This document shows positions 9,168 through 17,531 of a stretch of DNA of 64,000 nucleotides, one piece after another. The first letter of the stretch is position 1; every line of letters starts with the position of its first letter. This DNA comes from Chryseobacterium sp. LAM-KRS1 (lineage in GTDB: Bacteria; Bacteroidota; Bacteroidia; Flavobacteriales; Weeksellaceae): the NCBI RefSeq assembly GCF_013184525.1, contig NZ_JAAOIZ010000003.1, forward strand, positions 434,001 through 498,000, in the 5' to 3' direction. The translations under genes were made by a program, and so were the position numbers. The notes beneath the pieces were generated by a model that saw nothing but the letters and a program-made list of their open reading frames with translations, was not told where the DNA came from and made no database searches.

Positions 9168-12065
9168 TTAAGGTTTATCATCCGTCAATTCAAAGCCCCA
9201 ATCTTTTCCTTTTTGGGTTGCAGAAACTCCTTTTGTCATCCATACCGGTGCTTTAGCCCCTTTAAGATAATAATCAAAAAACTGCTGCTCGCGGATTTGT
9301 ATATCTTTCCTGTTCTGTCGTTTTACAAGATTATGGTCGTCACCATTATAGTTAAGAAGCCAAACGGGTTTTCCCAGACGTCGTAATGCCGTAAACATTT
9401 CAATTCCCTGATACCATGGAACTGCTCCATCTTTATCATTACTCATAATGACTACCGGAGTTTTCACCTTATCAATCGTGAAAAGCGGTGAATTTTTAAT
9501 GTAAAGATCTGGTGCCTCCCAAAGATTTTTCCCTAATCTGCTCTGTGATTTTTCATACTGAAACTGCCTGTTCATTCCTGAGGTCCATCTGATCCCTCCA
9601 TATGCAGAGGTCATATTGACAACAGGAGCACCACTCCACGCAGCAGCATACATATCTGTGTGAGCAATAAGGTAAGCAACCTGATAACCGCCCCAGCTTT
9701 GTCCTTGGATTCCGATTTTAGTACCGTCTACCCATGAATTCTGCTTTAATTTTTCAACTCCGGAATTAATATATTCCATTGCGGATTCCCCCGGAAAACC
9801 ATCGGTATATGAAATATCCGGTGTAAAAACCAAATATCCGTTGCTCACAAAGTAAGAAATATTTAATCTTGATGGTGTCGGAGCAGGAGCAATATAACGG
9901 TTCAGATTGTCCGAAAGCTTCTCATAGAAGTAAACAATCATAGGATATTTCTTGTTGGGATTGAAATCTTCAGGCTTGTACAAAACTCCTGTAGATGAAT
10001 TGCCTTTTGGTGTTGTCCAGTTGACCAATTCATTCGTCCCCCAATTATAAAGAGCTTGCTGTGGGTTTGTATTGCTTAATTTTTGTTGTTCCAAGAAATC
10101 TGATGTTGCGAAAATATCAGGCGATTCTGTATAGGATTCTTTTACCAAAATATATTCTTCCGCATTTTTAGCTTTTTGAATGCTTCGATACCCCCAGACA
10201 TTTTCCATTTGGATTTTTACAGGATCAGCGTCTGACTGAATGGTTGTTCTGAAAATTCCGTTTGCTTTGGATGTATTATCAAAAGCTGATAAATAAATGG
10301 AAGATTTCCGGTTCAGGCTTTTTACATCTTTATCTAAATCGTATGTGTCGAATGTTATTTTATGTTTGCGCCCGAAGCCATTCGTGATATTCCTTGGCTT
10401 TTTTGAGCCGTTCAGGAAGAATTCCCAAAGGTCGTAGCGATCTCTTATAATTACAGATTCATCTTTATCGGTCCATGATGCGATACCATAAGAATTTGGA
10501 AAATCCGGCATATCAAATTCTTCATCAACAAAAGAAACCGGCAACCCGCTATTGAGAGGAAGAGTTTGTTTTGTTTTGACATTGTAACTCAGCCACATTC
10601 CTTTTTCTTTGTTGAAAATCACAAGAAACTTTCCAAGCGGAGATATGGCAACTGCCCCGTCAAGATTTTTTATAATTTCTGTTCTTTCGCCTGTCTTATT
10701 ATCAATCAGAAAATAGGTTTTCTTTGTAGAGCCTTCCCATTGAGAGGAAATACGGTTATTGATACTGGTAATTCCTAATGCAAATTCAGCATTTCCTTCG
10801 TTCACCAATCTTAAAGTATCTAAATCTTCTCCATCAATATTTCTGAAGAAACCAGGCTTTTCTGTCTGCATTACTGCGGCATAGGATTTCTTAAGATCGT
10901 TTTTCAATTCTTTTAACTGTACCGTTTGAAGATAATCATCTTTATAATTCCAGATGTCCACAACAGCATGATCGTTGGCAATCATTGCAGTATCTTTTGC
11001 AACAGGTTTTGGCGCAACACCGAAATACAATTGTTTTCCGTTTTTGCTGAATAAAGGCAACCTGTTTTCAGAAACTACCCAATTCTTTTTCATCTGTGCA
11101 TTTTCATTGCTTATAATCTCCCTCTTATTTCCTTTAAAATTAAAGTAATACAGCTGATATAATTTCACCAGGTCATTTTGTGCAGAAGCAGTTCCCACAA
11201 ATGCCAGTTGGTCTCCTTCTTCATCGAAAGACAACTGTGAAAAATCGCCCTCCATTTCTGAAACCTTAGATACAGTCCCTTTTTGCAGATCAACTACCTG
11301 TACGGTTTGAAATGCATATTTCTTTGGCTTTGATTTGTCAGTTTCTTTTTTATCTGCAGATTTTTCACCCTCAGAATCCTTATCTTCTTTTTTCTCTTTT
11401 TTAGCCTTTTCTTCTGGCTTTTTAGTTACAAAAACCAGTTGTCTTCCGTTTTTACTGAATTCATAACGCACTACATTATCATATGTTGTACTTTTTCCAT
11501 CCAATAAATTCCGTACCACCAATTGTAATGGTTTTACATTTTTATCTTCATCATTATTTTCATCTCCATCTTCTTTATCAGAAGCATCATCAGAGGATTT
11601 ATCTTTTGTATTTTCCAAAAGGTAAGCAACAAAAGAACCTGCTTTTTCAGGAACTTTAAATGATTTCACATTAGGAATTTTCTCAGTTTTATCATTGAAA
11701 AAATCAACTATTGCAAGACTATCTTTTGTTAATTTATTTTTTTTCAGCTTTTTATCTTTTACCGCCTTTATATCTTTATACTGCGGACGGATTTGAAAAA
11801 CAGCAAACCTGGAATCATTGGTAAAATCCAATTTTGTTGCTCTTGCAAACTTCTTTGAGGTTTTATTTTTAACTGAGTGCAGAAAAAGGTTAGAATTTCC
11901 TTCCTGAGCATCTACGGAATAGGCAATCCATTTTCCATCATTTGAGATTTTTTTTGTCCCGATATTTTGCCAGCTGTCGTAAACGGAATGATCTAGAGGT
12001 TTTTTCTGTCCATACATAAAACAGGTCATGATGAGCAGAATAAAAACTGTACATTTCAACTTCAT
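9168..12065 (-). CDS. Secreted prolyl oligopeptidase family (S9) serine peptidase
   Basis: 965 residues with a signal peptide (hydrophobic 5-19, ending FMYGQKK), so periplasmic or exported. An N-terminal beta-propeller (WD40-like, about 25-650) is followed by an alpha/beta-hydrolase domain. The catalytic triad is visible: Ser790 in GQSWGGY, Asp879 in NDKDGAVP and His911 in GDDHNLV. The family cleaves dipeptides or short peptides from N-termini; the exact specificity is not readable. Two highly charged, low-complexity insertions at about 154-177 and 216-249, rich in Lys, Glu and Asp, interrupt the propeller. A -7 element is at 12110-12117. It is divergent from htpG. Confidence 0.92.
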   Translation of the reverse strand: MKLKCTVFILLIMTCFMYGQKKPLDHSVYDSWQNIGTKKISNDGKWIAYSVDAQEGNSNLFLHSVKNKTSKKFARATKLDFTNDSRFAVFQIRPQYKDIKAVKDKKLKKNKLTKDSLAIVDFFNDKTEKIPNVKSFKVPEKAGSFVAYLLENTKDKSSDDASDKEDGDENNDEDKNVKPLQLVVRNLLDGKSTTYDNVVRYEFSKNGRQLVFVTKKPEEKAKKEKKEDKDSEGEKSADKKETDKSKPKKYAFQTVQVVDLQKGTVSKVSEMEGDFSQLSFDEEGDQLAFVGTASAQNDLVKLYQLYYFNFKGNKREIISNENAQMKKNWVVSENRLPLFSKNGKQLYFGVAPKPVAKDTAMIANDHAVVDIWNYKDDYLQTVQLKELKNDLKKSYAAVMQTEKPGFFRNIDGEDLDTLRLVNEGNAEFALGITSINNRISSQWEGSTKKTYFLIDNKTGERTEIIKNLDGAVAISPLGKFLVIFNKEKGMWLSYNVKTKQTLPLNSGLPVSFVDEEFDMPDFPNSYGIASWTDKDESVIIRDRYDLWEFFLNGSKKPRNITNGFGRKHKITFDTYDLDKDVKSLNRKSSIYLSAFDNTSKANGIFRTTIQSDADPVKIQMENVWGYRSIQKAKNAEEYILVKESYTESPDIFATSDFLEQQKLSNTNPQQALYNWGTNELVNWTTPKGNSSTGVLYKPEDFNPNKKYPMIVYFYEKLSDNLNRYIAPAPTPSRLNISYFVSNGYLVFTPDISYTDGFPGESAMEYINSGVEKLKQNSWVDGTKIGIQGQSWGGYQVAYLIAHTDMYAAAWSGAPVVNMTSAYGGIRWTSGMNRQFQYEKSQSRLGKNLWEAPDLYIKNSPLFTIDKVKTPVVIMSNDKDGAVPWYQGIEMFTALRRLGKPVWLLNYNGDDHNLVKRQNRKDIQIREQQFFDYYLKGAKAPVWMTKGVSATQKGKDWGFELTDDKP

Positions 12066-12109
12066 TTTTTTAATAATTTTAGAGATTTAAAAGTAAGATA
12101 TTTCTTTGA

Positions 12110-12117
12110 CAAAATTA
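12110..12117 (-). promoter_or_regulatory. -7 promoter element of the S9 peptidase gene
   Basis: TAATTTTG on the minus strand matches TAnnTTTG, 45 bases before the start at 12065. No convincing -33 at 19-20 bases. Confidence 0.4.
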
Positions 12118-12150
12118 CATGAAACTCCTGTTTCATTATAAGTTCAAGAG

Positions 12151-12163
12151 TGTCATTCTGTCA
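12151..12163. promoter_or_regulatory. TGTCA direct repeat upstream of htpG
   Basis: Two TGTCA copies separated by three bases (TGTCAttcTGTCA), 59 bases before the htpG ATG, in the divergent region with the S9 peptidase gene. No TAnnTTTG box is seen for htpG, so this may be part of a stress-specific control element. This is inference. Confidence 0.25.
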
Positions 12164-12221
12164 CTTTCTTCCTCATGGTATTTTTTTTGAGAAGAATTAT
12201 GCAAATCAAAACTAAATTATT

Positions 12222-14114
12222 ATGACTAAAGGAAATATTAATGTTTCTGTGGAAAATATTTTTCCACTTATCAAGAAATTTCTTTACAGTGATCACGAAA
12301 TATTTTTAAGAGAATTAATTTCCAATGCCACTGATGCTACTCTAAAATTAAAACACTTAACAAGCATTGGTGAAGCTAAGGTGGAATATGGAAATCCTAA
12401 ACTTGAAGTAAAAATCAATAAGGAAGAAAAGACTCTTCATATTATTGATCAGGGGATAGGAATGACGGCCGAAGAAGTCGAAAAGTATATTAATCAGGTG
12501 GCTTTTTCAGGTGCCGAAGAATTCTTGGAAAAATATAAAGACAGTGCAAAAGATTCAGGAATTATCGGACATTTCGGTCTTGGATTCTACTCTGCTTTCA
12601 TGGTTGCTGAGAAGGTAGAGATCCTTACAAAATCTTACCGTGATGAACCTGCTGTTCGTTGGATATGTGACGGAAGCCCTGAATTTACACTTGAAGAAAC
12701 TACAGATAAAACTGAAAGAGGAACCGAAATTATCCTTCATATCGCAGAAGATTCAACCGAATTTCTGGAGGAATCAAAAATCCGCGAGTTACTATTAAAA
12801 TATAATAAATTCATGCCTGTTCCGATTAAGTTTGGAACAAAGACCCACACTCTTCCATTACCGGAAGGTGCTCCGGAAGATGCTGTTGCTGAAACAGAGG
12901 AAGTGGACAATATCATCAACAACCCGAACCCGGCATGGACAATTGCTCCTACTGATCTCACGAAAGAGGATTATGTAAAGTTCTACCACGAATTGTATCC
13001 AATGCAATTTGAAGAACCTTTATTCAATATTCACCTGAATGTTGATTATCCTTTCAATCTGACAGGGATATTATTTTTCCCAAAGCTTGCTAACAACCTG
13101 AATATTGAAAAAGATAAAATCCAGCTGTATCAGAATCAGGTATTTGTTACCGATGAAGTAAAAGGAATTGTTCCGGACTTCTTAATGCTTCTTCGTGGTG
13201 TCATTGACTCTCCTGATATTCCATTGAATGTTTCACGTTCTTATCTCCAGGCTGATGGTGCTGTAAAAAAGATCTCTTCTTATATTACTAAAAAAGTAGC
13301 GGATAAAATGGCTTCCCTTATCAATGAAAGCCGTGAAGACTATGAGAAAAAATGGAATGATATCAAGATCGTAATTGAATACGGAATGATCTCTGAAGAG
13401 AAGTTCTATGAAAAATCCGATAAGTTTTCTTTATATCCTACAGTTGATGGAACTTACTTCCTATGGAATGAATTGACTGAAAAAATCAAACCTGCACAAA
13501 CCGATAAAGATGGCAACCTGATCATTCTTTATGCTTCCAATGCTGATGAACAACATAGCTACATCCAGTCTGCAAAAGATAAAGGGTACGAAGTGCTTCT
13601 TTTAGATTCTCCTATTGTGCCTCACCTTATTCAAAAGCTGGAAAGTACTAAAGAAAAGGTTTCATTTGTAAGAGTAGATGCGGATCACGTTAACAATCTG
13701 ATCAAAAAAGATGAACCTGTAATCTCCAAGCTTAATGATTCTGAAAAGGAATCATTGAAAAAGAATGTAGAGGAAACCATCAGTGATGCAAAATTCACGG
13801 TTCAGCTGGAAGACTTAGACAGTACGGATGCTCCTTTTACTATTACGCAGCCTGAGTTTATGCGAAGAATGAAAGATATGCAGGCAACAGGCGGAGGTGG
13901 AATGTTTGGAATGGGAGGCTTCCCTGAAATGTATAATCTGGTAGTAAACTCTAACAGTGAATTCGCTGGTCAAATCTTAAAAACAGAAAACCAGGAAGAG
14001 AAAGCAAGCCTGATTAAATACGCTTTAGATCTTGCAAAACTTTCTCAGAATTTATTGAAAGGAAAAGATCTTACAGATTTCATCCAAAGAAGCTACAAGC
14101 AGCTTGAAAAATAA
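12222..14114 (+). CDS. htpG: Molecular chaperone HtpG (Hsp90)
   Basis: ATP-dependent cytosolic Hsp90 that remodels client proteins and responds to heat and stress. 630 residues, normal length. The GHKL ATPase motifs are in place: FLRELISNATDA (helix with the metal-site Asn), DQGIGM, and GHFGLGFYSAFMVA (lid). The middle domain carries the catalytic-loop arginine region (NVSRSYLQAD). The C-terminal region has a glycine- and methionine-rich stretch (GGGGMFGMGGF) before the dimerisation domain. Single gene with its own terminator. Confidence 0.97.
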   Translation: MTKGNINVSVENIFPLIKKFLYSDHEIFLRELISNATDATLKLKHLTSIGEAKVEYGNPKLEVKINKEEKTLHIIDQGIGMTAEEVEKYINQVAFSGAEEFLEKYKDSAKDSGIIGHFGLGFYSAFMVAEKVEILTKSYRDEPAVRWICDGSPEFTLEETTDKTERGTEIILHIAEDSTEFLEESKIRELLLKYNKFMPVPIKFGTKTHTLPLPEGAPEDAVAETEEVDNIINNPNPAWTIAPTDLTKEDYVKFYHELYPMQFEEPLFNIHLNVDYPFNLTGILFFPKLANNLNIEKDKIQLYQNQVFVTDEVKGIVPDFLMLLRGVIDSPDIPLNVSRSYLQADGAVKKISSYITKKVADKMASLINESREDYEKKWNDIKIVIEYGMISEEKFYEKSDKFSLYPTVDGTYFLWNELTEKIKPAQTDKDGNLIILYASNADEQHSYIQSAKDKGYEVLLLDSPIVPHLIQKLESTKEKVSFVRVDADHVNNLIKKDEPVISKLNDSEKESLKKNVEETISDAKFTVQLEDLDSTDAPFTITQPEFMRRMKDMQATGGGGMFGMGGFPEMYNLVVNSNSEFAGQILKTENQEEKASLIKYALDLAKLSQNLLKGKDLTDFIQRSYKQLEK

Positions 14115-14120
14115 AATAAC

Positions 14121-14154
14121 AAAAGCGATACAGATAATCTGTATCGCTTTTTTC
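14121..14154 (+). terminator. Terminator of htpG
   Basis: AAAAGCGATACAG (14121-14133) pairs with CTGTATCGCTTTT (14139-14151), 5-base loop, followed by T residues. Confidence 0.9.
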
Positions 14155-14228
14155 TTATAAGACTATTCTATGATAATTCGTCTAAATCCTAGTTAGTTCT
14201 TAGAAAACTAAGCTTCATCCTTGATCGC

Positions 14229-14546
14229 TTATTCTATACCATTTTTATTTTCTGATCGGTTCGATTTAAAGATTGCCAGAACAAGCATTATCATCAAAAG
14301 AATTACCTGAACAAAAAAGTACCTATCTTCCTTATCAAATAATTGAATAGTTGAAATAACTATTAAAAAAGTATAAGCAATAACAGCATTTTTATTACGT
14401 TCCCTCCAGGCTGAAATAATAAGGGTAAAGAAAATTATAAAAGAGATACATTCAAAAATGATACGCCATATACTATCCCTTGTAAACAGTGGAGTAAGTA
14501 TTAGCATAACTACTACTATTATTATAATATACTTATTAAGTTTCAT
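14229..14546 (-). CDS. Small membrane protein of unknown function
   Basis: 105 residues, not recognised. Hydrophobic segments at about 5-22, 29-45, 55-65 and 74-93 suggest three or four membrane helices. The N-terminus is short (MKLNKY) and the C-terminus is polar (KSNRSENKNG). It follows the glycine-rich lipoprotein gene by 27 bases on the same strand and is probably co-transcribed with it. The pairing suggests a shared envelope role, perhaps immunity or assembly for the lipoprotein, which is speculation. Confidence 0.6.
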   Translation of the reverse strand: MKLNKYIIIIVVVMLILTPLFTRDSIWRIIFECISFIIFFTLIISAWRERNKNAVIAYTFLIVISTIQLFDKEDRYFFVQVILLMIMLVLAIFKSNRSENKNGIE

Positions 14547-14573
14547 ATTTTATTTCTATATTCTAAAAAAATC

Positions 14574-15269
14574 TTATCGTATCCCTCCACTTCTTACACA
14601 GCTTCTATAGTCAGTTTCAGCATCGGAATTACATACTATCATATGCGTGGTAGCCATACCTCCTGCGATAACTCCACCAACTCCACCAGTAAAAACACCA
14701 ACTAAAACTGAGCCTCCAATTTCTATAGCATAATTTCTCATACATCGATTACCAGCAGTTACAAATGCCGATTGGCAATTCCTCCTACCATCAACAGCAT
14801 CATTAGTTTCCTTATAATTCAATTGCAAATCTATTTCATTTGTCAGCATCCTTGTTCTTTCTTCTTCTGTATATTTTGAATAAAAATCAGCATTAGATTC
14901 TCTGAAGGCTAAACTATTATCATTCATTTTCTCATACATAGAAATCAGCTCCCTGCTTTTTCCAATTTTTGCAGAATTATAAAGACTTTCAAGTTCTTCT
15001 ACGGTCTTAACCCTATCAATTCCCGACTGAATCAGTGAAAAATCTGCGTCTTTTTCATTATCCAACAGATTCTTGATTTCCGACTGAATGCTGAGCTGGG
15101 TCGATACATAATCTGATAAAGTTCCGGAATCTGATCTCGCAGTTCTTAAAACATTTTTTTGAGTTGTCTTTGTGCTGGAATTTTGTCCCGTTGATAAATC
15201 TTCGTTTGAAGAACATGCCTGAAAAATCAGCAGGAATAGCACTCCTGCCATAAGTAATTTTTTTCTCAT
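14574..15269 (-). CDS. Putative lipoprotein with glycine-rich hydrophobic C-terminal segment
   Basis: 231 residues, not recognised. Signal peptide with lipobox ending at Cys19 (LIFQACSS), and acidic residues at +4/+5 (NED) that resemble a surface-export signal of Bacteroidota lipoproteins. Residues 55-160 are predicted mostly helical and charged. Residues 182-208 form a glycine-zipper-like hydrophobic stretch (GGSVLVGVFTGGVGGVIAGG) able to insert in a membrane. It is bracketed by four cysteines at 165, 176, 213 and 224 that could form two disulfides. The gene is divergent from an XRE regulator and followed by a small membrane-protein gene. A pore-forming or peptide-release role is possible but unproven. 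Confidence 0.65.
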   Translation of the reverse strand: MRKKLLMAGVLFLLIFQACSSNEDLSTGQNSSTKTTQKNVLRTARSDSGTLSDYVSTQLSIQSEIKNLLDNEKDADFSLIQSGIDRVKTVEELESLYNSAKIGKSRELISMYEKMNDNSLAFRESNADFYSKYTEEERTRMLTNEIDLQLNYKETNDAVDGRRNCQSAFVTAGNRCMRNYAIEIGGSVLVGVFTGGVGGVIAGGMATTHMIVCNSDAETDYRSCVRSGGIR

Positions 15270-15297
15270 TGTGTTGTTTTTTTTATTTGTTGTACTC

Positions 15298-15305
15298 CAA
15301 AACTA
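15298..15305 (-). promoter_or_regulatory. -7 promoter element of the glycine-rich lipoprotein gene
   Basis: TAGTTTTG on the minus strand matches TAnnTTTG, 29 bases before the start at 15269. A possible -33 TTTG lies at 15322-15325 (16-base spacing). Confidence 0.45.
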
Positions 15306-15322
15306 TAAAAGTCAAAACATTC

Positions 15323-15358
15323 AAAATGCATAATCCTGTTGCAGATTTTTTGCATTTT
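15323..15358. promoter_or_regulatory. Inverted repeat in the divergent XRE/lipoprotein promoter region
   Basis: AAAATGCA (15323-15330) and TGCATTTT (15351-15358) are perfect inverted copies 20 bases apart. Nearby are a palindrome ACAAATTTGT (15376-15385) and a second TTTTTTGCAT (15390-15399). The cluster suggests operators for the adjacent XRE protein; binding is inferred. Confidence 0.35.
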
Positions 15359-15418
15359 TCATGTACAACACAGATACAAATTTGTGTGATTTTTTGCATA
15401 TTTGTATAAAAATGCGAG

Positions 15419-15799
15419 ATGCAAAAAGAAAAGCTACGATCAATCAGAAAGAAAAAGGGATATACTCAGCAACAAATTGCTGATATCATTGCTACGGATG
15501 TTTCCAATTACAGCAGAAAAGAAAGTGGAGATGTAAAAATCGTAAGGGCTGAATGGGAAAAGATTGCTAATTTCCTCGATGTTACTATGGAAGACATTTA
15601 TGAAGAAGATGACGCCCAAATTGTTGTCAATAATGATCATCCAGTATTTAACGACAGTTCTGCATCGGGAGTGTATCAATATAACAATAATACGATTCCA
15701 CTTTCCATTGTTGAAAACCTTCAGGAATATATTTCTTTATTAAAAGCCGAGAACCAGAAATTACAGGCAGAAATAAAAACCCTGAAAGCAAGAAAGTAA
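15419..15799 (+). CDS. XRE-family transcriptional regulator with C-terminal coiled coil
   Basis: 126 residues. An HTH_3 domain spans about 4-62 (IRKKKGYTQQQIADIIATD then a recognition helix with NYSRKESG). A polar linker is followed by a C-terminal leucine-heptad coiled coil (about 98-125, VENLQEYISLLKAENQKLQA) for dimerisation. It is divergent from the glycine-rich lipoprotein gene across a 149-base region full of inverted repeats, and is therefore a likely local regulator of that gene and of itself. The predicted transcription start is only a few bases before the ATG, so the message may be nearly leaderless. It ends 3 bases before the convergent ATL gene. Confidence 0.85.
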   Translation: MQKEKLRSIRKKKGYTQQQIADIIATDVSNYSRKESGDVKIVRAEWEKIANFLDVTMEDIYEEDDAQIVVNNDHPVFNDSSASGVYQYNNNTIPLSIVENLQEYISLLKAENQKLQAEIKTLKARK

Positions 15800-15802
15800 A
15801 TT

Positions 15803-16099
15803 CTACAATTCACTTAAAGGATCCCAAAAAAGTTTCTTGAAATTTTTAATTCTAAAATTTTCAACCACAATACCCTCTGCTTCCAGCTTAGGCTGAAATT
15901 CTTTTACAGATAAAACTCCGGAACTGGAAATTACCCTATGGGCAGGAACATCTTTTGGGCATCCACCCATAGCCTTTCCAACATGACGTGAATGATTGGG
16001 ATATCCTACTGCTTTGGCAATGGCTCCATAAGAAGATACTCGCCCTTTGGGAATAAGCTTTGTAATTTCATAAACCTGTTGTTTAAAAATTTCGTCCAT
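15803..16099 (-). CDS. Alkyltransferase-like protein (ATL), MGMT family without the acceptor cysteine
   Basis: 98 residues, equal to the DNA-binding domain of O6-alkylguanine-DNA alkyltransferases. Motifs VSSYGAIAKAVGYPNHSRHVG and the arginine finger region are present. The PCHR active site reads PAHR (Pro52-Ala53-His54-Arg55), so the methyl-accepting Cys is replaced by Ala. Proteins of this type bind O6-alkylguanine without reversing it and hand the lesion to nucleotide excision repair. Most ATLs have Trp at this position, so Ala is a less common form. Cys47 nearby (GGCPKD) is unlikely to substitute, by position. Convergent with the XRE gene. Confidence 0.88.
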   Translation of the reverse strand: MDEIFKQQVYEITKLIPKGRVSSYGAIAKAVGYPNHSRHVGKAMGGCPKDVPAHRVISSSGVLSVKEFQPKLEAEGIVVENFRIKNFKKLFWDPLSEL

Positions 16100-16186
16100 A
16101 CACGATCATTTATATTGGTTAAAATAATTGCATCATTTTTGAATGATAATAGTTTCAATGATGTTTCTCATTAAAATTATAAAGTT

Positions 16187-16333
16187 ATGAAAAAATCATT
16201 TTTCCGCATTCTGAATGCGATCAATAAAAAGATCTTACCCAAATTAAGTGATAAGGATCCTTCTTCACTAACGAAGTTACAAAAAGGAATTCTTGCATAC
16301 CGTTATTTTGTGCTTATAAATTCTATGGATTAA
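16187..16333 (+). CDS. Small conserved-type basic protein, 48 residues
   Basis: ATG at 16187, stop TAA at 16331-16333. It begins MKKSFFRILNAINKKILPKL and ends AYRYFVLINSMD, with a basic amphipathic N-terminal half and an aromatic C-terminal half. I recall proteins of nearly the same pattern (MKxxFFxILNxxNKxxLP ... YRYYVLxNSLD) as hypothetical proteins in many flavobacteria, which supports a real gene. Function unknown. It is divergent from the ATL gene, 87 bases between starts. A peripheral membrane or ribosome-associated role is possible from its charge pattern, but only as a guess. Confidence 0.6.
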   Translation: MKKSFFRILNAINKKILPKLSDKDPSSLTKLQKGILAYRYFVLINSMD

Positions 16334-16463
16334 ATTCTATAAAAAGGAAGCTTTACTATTTTGTTAAGCCCGATATGACCAATCAATTTCTGAAGCCTCG
16401 GAACTTTTGATGATTTTAGCTATTTTAGAATATCATGAGAATTTTTTCAACATCTAAAAAATA

Positions 16464-16492
16464 AAAAACGCTCCATAATATGAAGCGTTTTT
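16464..16492. terminator. Bidirectional terminator between the small ORF and the DHS-like gene
   Basis: AAAAACGCT (16464-16472) pairs with AGCGTTTTT (16484-16492), with an extra CAT/ATG pairing inside the loop. A and T runs on the two sides suit both strands. Confidence 0.8.
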
Positions 16493-16529
16493 CTTATTTT
16501 ATGATCCAGGATATCCCGGAAATTTCATC

Positions 16530-17504
16530 TTAAGAATTCTCAAGAATATAGGAGAACATTAATGGTGCACAGATCGTTGCATCACTTTCAACGATGAACT
16601 TAGGTGTTGTAATATCCAGTTTACCCCACGTGATCTTTTCATTTGGAACTGCTCCGGAATATGAACCGTACGATGTTGTAGAATCGGAAATCTGGCAGAA
16701 ATAAGACCAAAACGGTACATCATGCATCTCCATATCCTGATATAGCATCGGTACTACACAAATTGGGAAATCTCCTGCAATTCCTCCTCCAATCTGGAAG
16801 AACCCCACACCTTTCCCTCCTGAATTTTTAGTATACCAATCAGCAAGATACATCATATATTCAATTCCTGATTTCATTGTTGTAGCTTTAAGCTCTCCTT
16901 TTATACAATAGGATGCAAAAATATTTCCCATTGTGGAATCTTCCCATCCCGGAACAACAATCGGAAGATTTTTTTCTGCAGCAGCAATCATCCATGAGTT
17001 TTCTCTTGGAATCTCATAATACTGCTCCAAAACTCCAGAAAGGATCATTTTGTACATATATTCATGTGGGAAGTATCTTTCTCCTTTAGCGTCAGCGTCT
17101 TTCCAAATCTCCACAATATGCTTCTGCAATCTTCTGAATGCTTCTTCTTCAGGGATACATGTATCTGTAACTCTGTTTAATCCTCTTTCCAATAAGTCCC
17201 ATTCTTCCTGTGGCGTAAGATCTCGGTAATGCGGAACTCTTTCATAATGAGAATGCGCAACCAGGTTCATTAAGTCTTCTTCCAGGTTTGCTCCGGTACA
17301 AGAAATAAAGTCTACTTTATCCTGACGGATCATCTCAGCAAGAATCTTTCCTAATTCAGCAGTAGACATTGCTCCCGCTAAAGTTATCATCATTTTTCCG
17401 CCATCTTTAAGATGCGCAACATAACCTTTTGATGCATCCACCAATGCAGCTGCATTGAAGTGCAGGTAATATTTCTCTATAAATTCAGAAATTGGCTTGT
17501 TCAT
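16530..17504 (-). CDS. Deoxyhypusine synthase-family protein (likely polyamine-forming)
   Basis: 324 residues of the NAD-dependent deoxyhypusine synthase fold. The signature near the C-terminus, WGKLD with Lys295, aligns with the catalytic lysine of eukaryotic DHS (WGKI, which forms the imine with the aminobutyl group). NAD-site segments such as SCTGANLEEDLMN, GGGIAGDFPI and PNEKITWG are present. Bacteria have no eIF5A, so the acceptor is probably a free diamine, giving homospermidine or a related polyamine, as proposed for bacterial relatives. It is the last gene of the minus-strand run menE-arfB-OMP-this gene, with gaps of 27-47 bases, which suggests one transcript. Confidence 0.9.
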   Translation of the reverse strand: MNKPISEFIEKYYLHFNAAALVDASKGYVAHLKDGGKMMITLAGAMSTAELGKILAEMIRQDKVDFISCTGANLEEDLMNLVAHSHYERVPHYRDLTPQEEWDLLERGLNRVTDTCIPEEEAFRRLQKHIVEIWKDADAKGERYFPHEYMYKMILSGVLEQYYEIPRENSWMIAAAEKNLPIVVPGWEDSTMGNIFASYCIKGELKATTMKSGIEYMMYLADWYTKNSGGKGVGFFQIGGGIAGDFPICVVPMLYQDMEMHDVPFWSYFCQISDSTTSYGSYSGAVPNEKITWGKLDITTPKFIVESDATICAPLMFSYILENS

Positions 17505-17531
17505 TTATTTTGATTTTTGCAAAGATAAAAC

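Noticed and set aside
15803..16099. Functional O6-methylguanine methyltransferase
   Set aside because: The acceptor cysteine is Ala53, so methyl transfer by the known mechanism is not possible.
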